Assembly (NCBI GenBank): GCA_937921555.1
Contig: CAKZUV010000080.1
Location: 1 to 47,368, forward strand
Length of the DNA: 47,368 nt
Reading direction: 5' to 3'
Source: an uncultured Saprospiraceae bacterium
GTDB lineage: Bacteria; Bacteroidota; Bacteroidia; Chitinophagales; Saprospiraceae
Below, piece by piece: positions 33,995 through 42,888 of this stretch (positions are counted from its first letter, which is position 1; the number at the start of each line of letters is the position of its first letter). Under the pieces are notes generated by a model that was given only the letters and a program-made list of their open reading frames with translations, did not search any database and was not told where the DNA came from. The translations under genes and the position numbers were made by a program.

Positions 33995-35233
33995 ATGATT
34001 TCTTTAAAAAATAAAAATAACGCTGACGCTCCTAATCAAAAGGCGTTACGACGATTGCTCAAAAACAAAGCGGCGGTGGTAGGGTGTCTGGTGATTAGTA
34101 TAGCGATTATAGTGGCAATATTAGGATACACCATTTCGCCTGATGATAGTCCGCAGGTAAACGAGCAGATTTCGGCCATTGCACTGGCAAATCCTGGATT
34201 TACCGCTACCCTGCTGAAAATTCGCAAAAATACGGAGATAGAAAAAAGAGGATTTCTACAAAAATTAGCGTTCGGACAACCCAACCCCTACCAATTAGTC
34301 CCCATAAACCGTTACGAATTTCGGAATGATTCTATCCTGGCGGTACGCTATGCCGGAGAAAATCCCGTCACCAATAAAGCAGTGGATGGTCAGACATTGG
34401 GCGTATCGCTGGCGGAAGTGTTATATCCTTTATCTTACGATGAAAAACCATTCGTTAAAAATAATGAGGTGACCTTCACCCGATTGTCCGGTGAAAAATC
34501 AAACGTGGAGATTGCTAAATTACAGGCATTGGTTGCAGAAAAAAATATCGTAAAAAAAAGCTTTATGCTCGGAACGGATAAATACGGAAGAGATATGTTA
34601 AGTAGGCTTTTGCTGGGCGTAAGAATTTCGTTGCTGACTGGATTTATTGCAGTTCTTATTTCGCTGACCATCGGAATTTTACTGGGCGCAATTGCGGGTT
34701 ATCTGGGTGGAAAAACAGATGATGTAATTATGTTGTTGATAAATACCGTGTGGTCTATTCCGACCCTATTGCTGGTTTTTGCGATTGTGCTGGCTTTGGG
34801 CCGGGGAGTAGGAATTATTTTTTTAGCCGTAGGACTGACGATGTGGGTGGACGTGGCGAGAATAGTACGCGGACAGGTAATGGCTTATCGCAAAGTACAA
34901 TTTGTCGAAGCGGCGCAGGTAATGGGATTTTCAACAAAAAGAATTTTACTAAAACATATAATCCCAAATATCCTGGGTCCGATCATGGTGATTGCAGCGG
35001 CCAACTTTGCCACGGCGATATTAATCGAGGCGGGGCTTAGCTATCTGGGATTTGGTATCCAGCCACCGAATCCGTCGTGGGGAACGATGCTCAACGAAAA
35101 CTATGGCTTTGCTATCGGCGGAAAACCATTTCTGGCACTGGTCCCCGCACTGGCCATCATGGTCATGGTGCTGGCATTTAATCTGATTGGCAATGGACTC
35201 CGGGATGCACTGGATGTAAACCAACAAATATGA
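33995..35233 (+). CDS. ABC transporter permease, DppC/OppC type
   Basis: I start it at the ATG at 33995 (MISLKNKN); a GTG at 33956 would add 13 residues of poor quality. One membrane helix near residues 35-55 is followed by a ~130-residue non-membrane insert. The permease core then has five helices, with the EAA loop VEAAQVMGFSTKRILLKHIIPN. SYLGFGIQPPNPSWGTML is typical of oligopeptide/dipeptide permeases. The insert between the first helix and the core is longer than in E. coli DppC, as in other Bacteroidota homologues. No partner permease, ATPase or binding protein lies beside it, so the other subunits must be encoded elsewhere. Confidence 0.85.
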   Translation: MISLKNKNNADAPNQKALRRLLKNKAAVVGCLVISIAIIVAILGYTISPDDSPQVNEQISAIALANPGFTATLLKIRKNTEIEKRGFLQKLAFGQPNPYQLVPINRYEFRNDSILAVRYAGENPVTNKAVDGQTLGVSLAEVLYPLSYDEKPFVKNNEVTFTRLSGEKSNVEIAKLQALVAEKNIVKKSFMLGTDKYGRDMLSRLLLGVRISLLTGFIAVLISLTIGILLGAIAGYLGGKTDDVIMLLINTVWSIPTLLLVFAIVLALGRGVGIIFLAVGLTMWVDVARIVRGQVMAYRKVQFVEAAQVMGFSTKRILLKHIIPNILGPIMVIAAANFATAILIEAGLSYLGFGIQPPNPSWGTMLNENYGFAIGGKPFLALVPALAIMVMVLAFNLIGNGLRDALDVNQQI

Positions 35234-35266
35234 TTTTTATTCCCACAAACTGATAACTATTAACTC

Positions 35267-36517
35267 ATGGCAAAATTAACCAACCTCCGAAAGGAATTGT
35301 CGAAAATGGAATCTCTGGAAAGGGAGTTACACCTCAAGCAGTTGCAAATCAACCGGTTGCTGAATATCACACAGGCGATTAACAACAATGTTTCGGATGA
35401 GGGATTGTATGATATGTATAACTCGTTTTTGAGTTGGGAAATGGGGATTAAAAAAATGGCGCTGTATATCCAAAATGATAATGTTTGGGAGTGTATTTCC
35501 TATATCGGTATCCCGAAAAAAATGACGGAAATGGATATTTCCCAGAAACTCGCAGAATACGAGCGACTGAAAATGCTGGAAGGAAACGAAACCCACGAAT
35601 TGATCAGAGAATTTGATGTGGTCATTCCGGTGCTGCACAAAGAACACCCCATCGCTTATACTTTTATTGGTGGCTTTGAGGAGGATGAAGACATGTATAA
35701 CAAAGTGCAGTTTATCACTACAATTACCAACATTGTCGCAGTGGCGATTGAGAATAAGCGATTGTTTAAACAGCAAATTGAACAGGAACGTTACAACCGG
35801 GAAATGGAACTGGCCGGAGATATGCAGCACCTGCTGATCCCCGACTATTTACCGGATAACGAATTTTATCAACTGGACAGCATCTACAAACCCCACCAAA
35901 GCGTAGGAGGTGATTATTTTGATTACGTGGAATTTGAAGACGGTACCCTGGTATTTTGTATCGCGGATATCGCCGGAAAAGGATTGGCCGCCGCTCTGCT
36001 TATGGCGAACTTTCAGGCTAACTTCCACAGCATTCTCATGGCGAGTACCAAACTGGAAACATTCGTCAGAGAATTAAATACTTCCCTTTTCAGAATTACC
36101 AAAGGAGATAAACATCTGACGTTTTTTATTGGCGTATATAAACGGGATACCGGAAAACTAACCTACTGTAATGCGGGCCACAATCCTCCCGTATTATTTT
36201 CCAAAAATAAAATGGATACGCTGAGGGAGGGTTGTACCATTCTGGGGTCCTTTCCGGAACTACCGTTCATGGATTTGGGAGAAGTTTTGATTACCGAAGA
36301 TACCACGATCCTCTCTTACACGGACGGACTGACAGATATGCAAAACGACGCAGAAGCCTATTTTGACGAAGAAGCGCTCCTGGATTTTGTTAAAAATAAA
36401 GAAGACCTCTCCGCTAAAGTGTTCAATCAGGAACTGATGAACCGTATTGAGATTTTTAAAGGAAGACAGAATTATCCGGATGATTTTACCGTTTTGACTT
36501 GTAAAATATTTAGATAA
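35267..36517 (+). CDS. GAF-domain SpoIIE/RsbU-type serine phosphatase
   Basis: A 416-residue protein. The first ~40 residues form a short coiled coil, about residues 45-180 look like a GAF sensor domain, and the rest is a PP2C-type SpoIIE phosphatase. Metal-binding aspartates occur in GGDYFDYVEF (residues 214-223), CIADIAGKGLAAALLMA, LTYCNAGHNPPVLF and LSYTDGLTDMQN. RsbU-like enzymes dephosphorylate STAS antagonists of RsbW kinases. An RsbW-like ATPase occurs at 20710-21135, but no antagonist is visible in the window. It follows the ABC permease gene by 33 bases, possibly cotranscribed. Confidence 0.88.
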   Translation: MAKLTNLRKELSKMESLERELHLKQLQINRLLNITQAINNNVSDEGLYDMYNSFLSWEMGIKKMALYIQNDNVWECISYIGIPKKMTEMDISQKLAEYERLKMLEGNETHELIREFDVVIPVLHKEHPIAYTFIGGFEEDEDMYNKVQFITTITNIVAVAIENKRLFKQQIEQERYNREMELAGDMQHLLIPDYLPDNEFYQLDSIYKPHQSVGGDYFDYVEFEDGTLVFCIADIAGKGLAAALLMANFQANFHSILMASTKLETFVRELNTSLFRITKGDKHLTFFIGVYKRDTGKLTYCNAGHNPPVLFSKNKMDTLREGCTILGSFPELPFMDLGEVLITEDTTILSYTDGLTDMQNDAEAYFDEEALLDFVKNKEDLSAKVFNQELMNRIEIFKGRQNYPDDFTVLTCKIFR

Positions 36518-36552
36518 AAAGCAACTTCAACACGGTTCCGTTTGTTAAAGCA

Positions 36553-37359
36553 ATGATGAAAGACAAAAATATAGTCGTACTATTATCCTTTTTTCTGGGC
36601 ATGTTTGGTGCTCACCGTTTCTACCTTGGACAAACCAAGCTGGGTATATTATATTGTGTACTCTCGCTGGTTGGGATATCTTTTTTATTACAAATTATAG
36701 ATTTCTTTGTTTTCCTTTTTATGGATCAGAAAATTTTTGATTTGAAATATAATTCCAAATACGTTGAATTGCAGCGACGGGAAGAGGTAGATGAATGGAA
36801 CGAATACGATCGTAATCGTTCGGAAAACCGTCGTTTCCAGCAGCACCGGGCGAATGAATTTCGTAAAAATCCTGCATCCCAAAAACGCAGACCGGCCCCT
36901 GCTCCCCAACCGGATTACAACAAAATGAATCCTTACAAAGCCAGCGGTATTCAGCGGTACAAAGCTTACGAATACGAAGAGGCCATTGAAGATTTTCTGA
37001 AAGTACTGGAGACGGAACCCAATGATATTTCCGTTCATTTCAATCTGGCCTGTGCCAATTCTTTGCTGGAACAAAAAGAAGAAGCATACTACCATCTTAA
37101 CCGGGCCATAGAACTGGGATTCAAAGACTATCACCGGATCCGTAACCACGACGCCCTCGCTTACCTGCGCCTGCAGCCCGAGTACGAAGCGCTGGAAAGC
37201 CGGGTGATGAATCCGCGCAAAGCACCACCGAAAAAAAATGCCCCAATACCGGAAACACCCAATTTGTTAGAACAAATAAAGGAGTTAGGCGCTTTGAGAG
37301 AACGCGGGTTGCTGACCGAAGAAGAATTCGTAGCACAGAAAAAGAAATTGCTTGGATAG
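36553..37359 (+). CDS. TM2-domain / TPR / SHOCT protein, paralogue 1
   Basis: A 268-residue protein of three parts. A TM2 domain at residues 5-65 has two membrane helices and the typical FFLGMFGAHRFYLGQTKLG turn. A charged, Arg-rich linker follows. A TPR-like segment (YKAYEYEEAIEDFLKVLETE, DISVHFNLACANSLLEQKEE) leads to a C-terminal SHOCT motif (LGALRERGLLTEEEFVAQKK). The TPR-SHOCT half is clearly homologous to the next gene. Probable role: a membrane-anchored scaffold of unknown partner. Confidence 0.8.
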   Translation: MMKDKNIVVLLSFFLGMFGAHRFYLGQTKLGILYCVLSLVGISFLLQIIDFFVFLFMDQKIFDLKYNSKYVELQRREEVDEWNEYDRNRSENRRFQQHRANEFRKNPASQKRRPAPAPQPDYNKMNPYKASGIQRYKAYEYEEAIEDFLKVLETEPNDISVHFNLACANSLLEQKEEAYYHLNRAIELGFKDYHRIRNHDALAYLRLQPEYEALESRVMNPRKAPPKKNAPIPETPNLLEQIKELGALRERGLLTEEEFVAQKKKLLG

Positions 37360-37389
37360 TCGTATATTTGTCATGCTTAATTTTATGAA

Positions 37390-38103
37390 ATGAAAGACAT
37401 TAACCCAGGTACTATTTTTTTTCTATTTATCATTCTTACTGCGTTCGGGATGCCCGCACCACTGATGATTTTTGCATTTGTGGCATTTGTTATTTTCAAA
37501 TCCGCTACTAATAATCAAAATCCAAATGGTAACCGGCCCCGGAATCAGCGGGACAATCGCCGCCGCGAAAGAGACTATAATCGTCGTAACCGCCAGCCGG
37601 AATATCAGCGCCCTGCCCGCCGGGACTACGAACGGGCCGCCAGCCGGCCAACGCCAAAACCTAAAAGTAATCCATTTAAAAATAGTGGGATAGAAAAATA
37701 CAAAGACTACGATTACGAAGGAGCTATTGAAGATTTCACCAAAGCCCTGCAAATCAATCCTAAAGATATTGCCGTCCATTTCAATCTGGCTTGTGCGTAT
37801 TCACTGACCGAACAAAAAGACAAAGCTTTTGAACATCTGGATAAGGCCACCGCACTGGGATTTTCTGATTTTGGAAAAATAAAAACCCACGACGCCCTGG
37901 CTTATCTCCGGATTCAGGACGAATTTGAAGATTTTGAAAAAAACAGATACCGGCTCGGTCAAAAAAAGCCCGAAGGTAATTCCGGAAATATCTTAGAAAG
38001 TCAAAATCTCCTGGAACAACTTAAAAAATTGGCCGAATTAAGAGAACAAGGCCTCCTGACCGAAGAAGAATTCACGCTGCAAAAAAAGAGATTACTGGGC
38101 TAG
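37390..38103 (+). CDS. Membrane-anchored TPR / SHOCT protein, paralogue 2
   Basis: A 237-residue protein that shares the TPR-like segment (YKDYDYEGAIEDFTKALQIN, DIAVHFNLACAYSLTEQKDK) and SHOCT tail (LAELREQGLLTEEEFTLQKK) with the preceding gene. It has a different N-terminus: one or two hydrophobic helices (IFFLFIILTAFGMPAPLMIF) instead of a TM2 domain. An Arg/Asn-rich low-complexity linker lies between the parts. It starts 30 bases after its paralogue. The 252-base gap downstream (38104-38355) shows no gene, only AT-rich sequence. Confidence 0.75.
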   Translation: MKDINPGTIFFLFIILTAFGMPAPLMIFAFVAFVIFKSATNNQNPNGNRPRNQRDNRRRERDYNRRNRQPEYQRPARRDYERAASRPTPKPKSNPFKNSGIEKYKDYDYEGAIEDFTKALQINPKDIAVHFNLACAYSLTEQKDKAFEHLDKATALGFSDFGKIKTHDALAYLRIQDEFEDFEKNRYRLGQKKPEGNSGNILESQNLLEQLKKLAELREQGLLTEEEFTLQKKRLLG

Positions 38104-38355
38104 TATGCGAAGGACTGATTGCCGGCTATTTTGCTTTTTATAAAAAAATAACGTCAATTTCTCTTTACAATTATCAAGTTTAAGTGCACTTTTGGTATTA
38201 AAATGAAAATACTGTTCTTTGAAAGATAATCGTAACTGTCAACCACGTTACTTTTATTCTTTTAAATGTCCTATTTATTCCAACAGGCACACACTTTTCC
38301 CGTTAAATACTTGTATCTGTCAATTTATTAACAATTTAATCTAAAATTTACCAGC

Positions 38356-39015
38356 GTGATTGCCAATAATCTTTTGTCACAGACCATCGTCCCCCTTAGA
38401 ACTTCGGATACCGGGGAAGACGCACTCAGTGTGATGAGTGATTTTTACGTCAAACACCTGCCCATTGTCAATAATACCGAATTACTTGGACTCATCTCCG
38501 AGGACGATATCCTGGATCATGATGTCGAAGAAGCTGTAGGATCCTATAAATTGTCTATCAATCGACCTTATGTCAAAAGCAGTGATCATCTTTATGAGGT
38601 ACTTCGTTTGGTGAGCGATTATCAGCTAACCACTATTCCGGTTGTAAATAATGAAAAGGAATATCTGGGATTAATTTCTCAGGAAGACCTGCTGCGGTTT
38701 TTTGCCAGCATTGGTTCTTTCAAAGAATCCGGCAGTATCATCGTTTTGGAGATGAGTAAAAGAGACTATTCGCTATCGCAAATAGCCAGAATTGTAGAAG
38801 ACGAAAATTCGGTGATCCTCAGTACTTTTATCACCTCCTCCGTTGATTCCACGCTGATCGATGTCACGCTGAAAATTAACCGCCCGGAAGTTCAGCGTAT
38901 CATTGCATCTTTTGAAAGATTTGACTTACACGTCAAGGCTTCTTTCCAGGAAGCTGCCTATTTTGATAGCTTGCGGGATCGCTATGATTCTCTCATGTCT
39001 TACCTGAATGTCTGA
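38356..39015 (+). CDS. CBS-domain protein
   Basis: A 219-residue protein with a tandem CBS pair at residues 5-125 (HLPIVNNTELLGLISEDDIL and TTIPVVNNEKEYLGLISQED), expected to bind adenine nucleotides. The C-terminal ~90 residues (SGSIIVLEMSKRDYSLSQIA) look like an ACT-type regulatory domain. The start is GTG. It overlaps the following outer-membrane gene by 8 bases, and a NAD kinase gene comes next. A CBS protein beside nadK is a recurrent Bacteroidota arrangement, as I recall, so a regulatory link to NADP synthesis is possible but unproven. Confidence 0.85.
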   Translation: MIANNLLSQTIVPLRTSDTGEDALSVMSDFYVKHLPIVNNTELLGLISEDDILDHDVEEAVGSYKLSINRPYVKSSDHLYEVLRLVSDYQLTTIPVVNNEKEYLGLISQEDLLRFFASIGSFKESGSIIVLEMSKRDYSLSQIARIVEDENSVILSTFITSSVDSTLIDVTLKINRPEVQRIIASFERFDLHVKASFQEAAYFDSLRDRYDSLMSYLNV

Positions 39016-40432
39016 TCTGACTCCCTCCACCTCTTTACGTATTTTAATCTGGATTTCCCTCCTTTTTATAGTTAGTAACGTACTGGCACAACGTGATTCC
39101 ATTACCGTTTCTGAAATTCTTTTAGAAGGAAACCGCAAGACCAAACGCCAGACTATTTTGCGGGAGATGGATCTCAGAGAAGGGGATATCATCGCGGTAA
39201 ATGATCTGTCAACGGTCATTGAAACAAATCGCCTGCAATTATTAAATACCGGATTGTTTATACTGGTTAAAATAAATATCAAAGAGTGGGATGAGGATTA
39301 TCAGAAGATAAAAATAGTTATAAATTTTCAGGAAAACTGGTTCTTTTATCCCGCGCCAATTTTTGAATTAGCAGACCGGAATTTTAATATCTGGTGGGTA
39401 GAACAAAACCGTTCGCTGCGCAGAGTTAACTACGGAATGCGCTTTTATCATATCAATTTGACCGGTCGCAGAGACCGTCTGAAAACAGTAGTTCAATTCG
39501 GATTTACCCGAAAATACGAAATAAGTTATACCCTGCCCACCATCGGTAACAATCCGAATTTAGGAATTGTAGGAGAAGCTTTTTTTGCAGAAAATAAAGA
39601 TATTGGCTATAAAACAGTCGGAAATCGTTTGCTTTTCCAACGATTTGATAACAATGTTTTATTACGAAGATTTCGGATTGGTGGAGGTATTTCTTACCGG
39701 AAAGGAATCTTTCAGTATCACACGGCCAAGATTAGTTTTCATCAAAATACCATAAATGATTATGTCATTCGGGAACTCAATGATAAATATTTTTTGAACG
39801 GAGATACCCGGCAGCGGCTCTTTTATTTTTCGTATAACTATACTTTTGATAACCGGGATTTTAAACCTTATCCGAGGAAAGGTCAATTGCTGAGTGTAAG
39901 TTTTGAAAAAGAAGGATTCGGGATTTTTAAAGAAAGAAACGGGATGTATTTAACAACTCAATACGCAAAATATATTCCCATTACTAAAAAGATAAGTCTG
40001 GAAGCCATCGCCAAAACCCGTATCGCATTATTACGGGGAACACAGCCTTACAATAATTATTGGGCGATGGGATACGAAGAAGATTTTCTACGGGGATACG
40101 AATTTTACGTAATCGACGGTCTGGACTACTTTTATTTAAAATCCAGTCTGCGTTTTCAGGTTTTTAACAAAGAAATCAACTGGGGTAATCTGATGCTGAT
40201 TCCACAATTTAAAGTGATGCCCTTTCAGGTTTATTTGAGTATTAATAATGATATAGGAATTGCCAATGATACCCAATTTACAGATCTGAATTTTCTGGGA
40301 AATCGTTGGTTGTGGGGTGGAGGTCCGGCACTGGATTTTGTTTTTTATAATGACAAAATTATTCAGTTTCAGTACAGTTTCAATCAATTAGGAGAAAATG
40401 CCCTATTTTTACACTACCAATTTAATTTCTAA
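39008..40432 (+). CDS. Omp85/BamA-like outer-membrane protein with a short POTRA region
   Basis: A 474-residue protein. A signal peptide (LRILIWISLLFIVSNVLAQR) is followed by one POTRA-like unit (ITVSEILLEGNRKTKRQTIL to ETNRLQLLNTGLFILVKINI). A C-terminal beta-barrel of alternating aromatic strands ends in Phe (HYQFNF), the usual BAM recognition end. It is much shorter than BamA (about 800 residues) and is probably a TamA-like or patatin-associated-type barrel paralogue rather than the essential BamA. It overlaps the CBS gene by 8 bases and shares the last base of its stop with the nadK start. Confidence 0.82.
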   Translation: MSDLTPSTSLRILIWISLLFIVSNVLAQRDSITVSEILLEGNRKTKRQTILREMDLREGDIIAVNDLSTVIETNRLQLLNTGLFILVKINIKEWDEDYQKIKIVINFQENWFFYPAPIFELADRNFNIWWVEQNRSLRRVNYGMRFYHINLTGRRDRLKTVVQFGFTRKYEISYTLPTIGNNPNLGIVGEAFFAENKDIGYKTVGNRLLFQRFDNNVLLRRFRIGGGISYRKGIFQYHTAKISFHQNTINDYVIRELNDKYFLNGDTRQRLFYFSYNYTFDNRDFKPYPRKGQLLSVSFEKEGFGIFKERNGMYLTTQYAKYIPITKKISLEAIAKTRIALLRGTQPYNNYWAMGYEEDFLRGYEFYVIDGLDYFYLKSSLRFQVFNKEINWGNLMLIPQFKVMPFQVYLSINNDIGIANDTQFTDLNFLGNRWLWGGGPALDFVFYNDKIIQFQYSFNQLGENALFLHYQFNF

Positions 40433-41313
40433 TGCAAATAGTCGTTTTTAGTAAGCAATTAAAAGACAAGGATATCCCGGCCGTCCAGGAATTCTTTGAT
40501 ATTCTCCACGAAGAGGGGATCAATGCTTATTTGAACGAACCGTTTTTTACCAAAGCAAAAGAAAAACTAACGCTTCAGCAGGATGTCGGAAAATTTGCCG
40601 GATATATAGATTTCCGGATGCGTAAATTCGACTACGTAATTACGCTCGGTGGTGACGGAACCATTCTGAATGCTATCACAGAAATCAGAGATAGCGGGGT
40701 TCCTATTCTGGGAATCAATTTAGGCCGGTTGGGTTTCCTGGCGGATATCGAAAAAACACAGATTAAATCCGCCATCAGTTTATTACAAAAAGGGATGTAT
40801 AAGATTGACGAACGCCGGCTACTCTACCTGGAATCCAATCTGCCGCTGCATGGAGACATTCCTTTTGCGCTCAACGATTGTACCTTACTCAAGCGGGATA
40901 CCTCCTCGATGATTACCATTCATACCTACGTCAACGGTGCCTATCTCAATTCCTATTGGGCGGACGGAATTATTATTTCGACTCCAACGGGATCTACCGG
41001 TTACTCGCTGAGTTGTGGTGGTCCGATCATTTTTCCGGGGTCCGGTAATTTTATTATTACTCCCGTTGCGCCCCACAACTTAAATGTCCGGCCCATTGTG
41101 ATTCCGGATACTTCGGTCATTTCTTTTGAAGTGGAAGGCCGAACGGATAATTTCCTTTGTACGATGGACTCTCGCTTTGAGACCGTCACCTCGGATCATC
41201 AACTGGCCGTACGAAAATGTGATTTCACCATCAATCTTATACAGTTAGAAAATCAAAGCTTCCTGAAGACGATCCGTGGAAAACTTGCCTGGGGTGTGGA
41301 TAACCGGAATTGA
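40432..41313 (+). CDS. nadK: NAD kinase
   Basis: A 293-residue enzyme making NADP from NAD and ATP. GGDGTILNAI (diacylglycerol-kinase-type nucleotide loop), NLGRLGFLADIE and PTGSTGYSLSCGGPI are the family's conserved blocks. SPTGSTAYS in other bacteria corresponds to STPTGSTGYS here. Length is normal. The ATG overlaps the previous TAA by one base, indicating tight coupling with the outer-membrane gene. Confidence 0.95.
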   Translation: MQIVVFSKQLKDKDIPAVQEFFDILHEEGINAYLNEPFFTKAKEKLTLQQDVGKFAGYIDFRMRKFDYVITLGGDGTILNAITEIRDSGVPILGINLGRLGFLADIEKTQIKSAISLLQKGMYKIDERRLLYLESNLPLHGDIPFALNDCTLLKRDTSSMITIHTYVNGAYLNSYWADGIIISTPTGSTGYSLSCGGPIIFPGSGNFIITPVAPHNLNVRPIVIPDTSVISFEVEGRTDNFLCTMDSRFETVTSDHQLAVRKCDFTINLIQLENQSFLKTIRGKLAWGVDNRN

Positions 41314-41330
41314 TTTTAAACCAAAATAAT

Positions 41331-42098
41331 ATGATCATTACCCTTCACCACGAGGACCAGGCCTACGAGGCGGACCTTTCCAAACCCTATGATATTTCTA
41401 TCCCGTTCCTACCTGGCAGCCGTGGGGTAAACTGTTTTTATGCACCACCAGTAGAGATTACACCGGTTGTTGCCGGAGATTTTATTGGAGATACCAAAAA
41501 GGGAGGTCTGGTAAATTTTAAGAATGTAAAATTTAATCCGCACGGAAACGGTACCCACACGGAATGTGTCGGACATATTGCAACTAAAAAATATTCGATT
41601 AATGCATCTTTGAAGAAATTTCATTATCTTGCTAGACTAATCAGCGTATCCCCCGAAACGATAAAAAATGGAGATCAGGTAATAACCTTCCGACAGATAA
41701 AGAAGTTAAAAAAACTGATTACTACGGAGGCCCTGATCATCAGAACACTACCAAACGATACTGATAAAAAGCAGCGGAAATATTCTGGTAGCAATCCACC
41801 CTACCTGGATCACAAAGCGATTCGTTTTTTAGTGGATCAGGGGGTACAGCACTTATTAGTAGATCTTCCATCGGTGGATCGGGAAGAAGATGGCGGAAAA
41901 TTGCTGGCGCACAAAGCATTCTGGGAGTATCCGTCATTAGTTCGTAAAAATGCAACCATTACGGAGTTAATTTACGTCCCGGACAAAATCAAAGATGGTT
42001 TATTTTTGTTAACTATCGGAATAGCACCTTTTGATCTGGATGCTACTCCCTCAAAACCCCTGCTCTACAAATTGAAGGCTCTGAAAAAGTCTCAATAA
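41331..42098 (+). CDS. Cyclase-family metal hydrolase (kynurenine formamidase-like)
   Basis: I start it at the ATG at 41331; an in-frame TTG at 41310 overlaps nadK. The 255-residue product carries PHGNGTHTECVGH, the metal-binding His-Gly-x-x-Thr-His core of the cyclase/KynB family (PF04199). LLVDLPSVDREEDGG and AHKAFW are further family blocks. Members hydrolyse N-formylkynurenine, isatin or other amides. No kynurenine genes are nearby, so the substrate is open. It follows nadK by 17 bases. Confidence 0.8.
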   Translation: MIITLHHEDQAYEADLSKPYDISIPFLPGSRGVNCFYAPPVEITPVVAGDFIGDTKKGGLVNFKNVKFNPHGNGTHTECVGHIATKKYSINASLKKFHYLARLISVSPETIKNGDQVITFRQIKKLKKLITTEALIIRTLPNDTDKKQRKYSGSNPPYLDHKAIRFLVDQGVQHLLVDLPSVDREEDGGKLLAHKAFWEYPSLVRKNATITELIYVPDKIKDGLFLLTIGIAPFDLDATPSKPLLYKLKALKKSQ

Positions 42099-42137
42099 TG
42101 AAACGAAACTTTACGAATTTTTACAAATTTATCTGAA

Positions 42138-42833
42138 ATGCGACAGACAGAAGATTCATTTTATCATTCCAGAATTTACCAGGAGTTCAAAGGTATTGAA
42201 CAAAGCGAATTTCGTAATATCGTACGGTTTTTTGAATCGCGCACGGATGAAATCGTTCACCTGGAATTCAACGAATATTTTGAATTATTACTGACTTACG
42301 CCGAAGCATTATTTGAAATTGGTACCTACCATAGTTTTCTCACCGTAGCAGATCAGGCGATCGGCATCACAATAGAACAAAACATTAAGTACTACCACGG
42401 AGAAGATGTGTTTTTCAATATTTTATTTAAAAAAGCCGCTGCTCACTACAACTTAATGGAATATGATAAAGCAAAGCATATTCTGCAGGAATTGGTCAAA
42501 ATGGATAGTGGAAATGAAATGACGATTCGCTTTCTCAAAAAATGCAGCCGGCAGGAAAAACCACCTTACCTCAAATCTACCCGGGCCATCAGTGTCTTTT
42601 TGTTTTTACTCACTGCCGGAATTATTGCGCTGGAACTTTGTCTGATCCGGCCATTTTTCAGTGCGTATATTGAATTAATAGAATTGGTGAGAAATATAGC
42701 ATTTGGTACCGGATGGATTGTCCTGATTGCGGGAGATCTATTTTTCCGCTGTCGCGTCAATATTCGGGTTAATAAATTTGTTACCTCCGTAAGAAAGAAA
42801 AAGAAAGATCGCCCGGTCAAAGAAATGGTCTGA
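42138..42833 (+). CDS. TPR-like protein with C-terminal membrane helices
   Basis: A 231-residue protein not recognised as a named family. The first ~140 residues are helical and TPR-like (YFELLLTYAEALFEIGTYHS, FKKAAAHYNLMEYDKAKHIL). Two hydrophobic helices follow (AISVFLFLLTAGIIALELCL and IAFGTGWIVLIAGDLFF) and then a basic tail. It is probably an inner-membrane-anchored scaffold with a cytoplasmic TPR domain. It is the last gene of the CBS-nadK cluster; a MITE-like element starts 5 bases after its stop. Confidence 0.65.
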   Translation: MRQTEDSFYHSRIYQEFKGIEQSEFRNIVRFFESRTDEIVHLEFNEYFELLLTYAEALFEIGTYHSFLTVADQAIGITIEQNIKYYHGEDVFFNILFKKAAAHYNLMEYDKAKHILQELVKMDSGNEMTIRFLKKCSRQEKPPYLKSTRAISVFLFLLTAGIIALELCLIRPFFSAYIELIELVRNIAFGTGWIVLIAGDLFFRCRVNIRVNKFVTSVRKKKKDRPVKEMV

Positions 42834-42838
42834 AATTA

Positions 42839-42888
42839 GCGCTTGTTTAAAGTTTATTTTATCAGGCAATAGAAACTTAAATATGCGC
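42839..42888. mobile_element. MITE-like repeat, GAGC-end family, copy 3 (internally deleted, 50 bp)
   Basis: The left end GCGCTTGTTTAAAG and the right end CTTAAATATGCGC form an imperfect inverted repeat. The right part (TCAGGCAATAGAAA) matches the right part of copies 1 and 2, and the interior is missing. TTA flanks both sides (42836-42838 and 42889-42891); the right TTA is the stop codon of the leftward lipoprotein gene. Confidence 0.75.

Noticed and set aside
20710-36517. A complete RsbU-RsbV-RsbW partner-switching system
   Set aside because: The RsbW-like ATPase and the SpoIIE-type phosphatase are far apart and no STAS antagonist or sigma factor is encoded in the window, so a complete system cannot be claimed.
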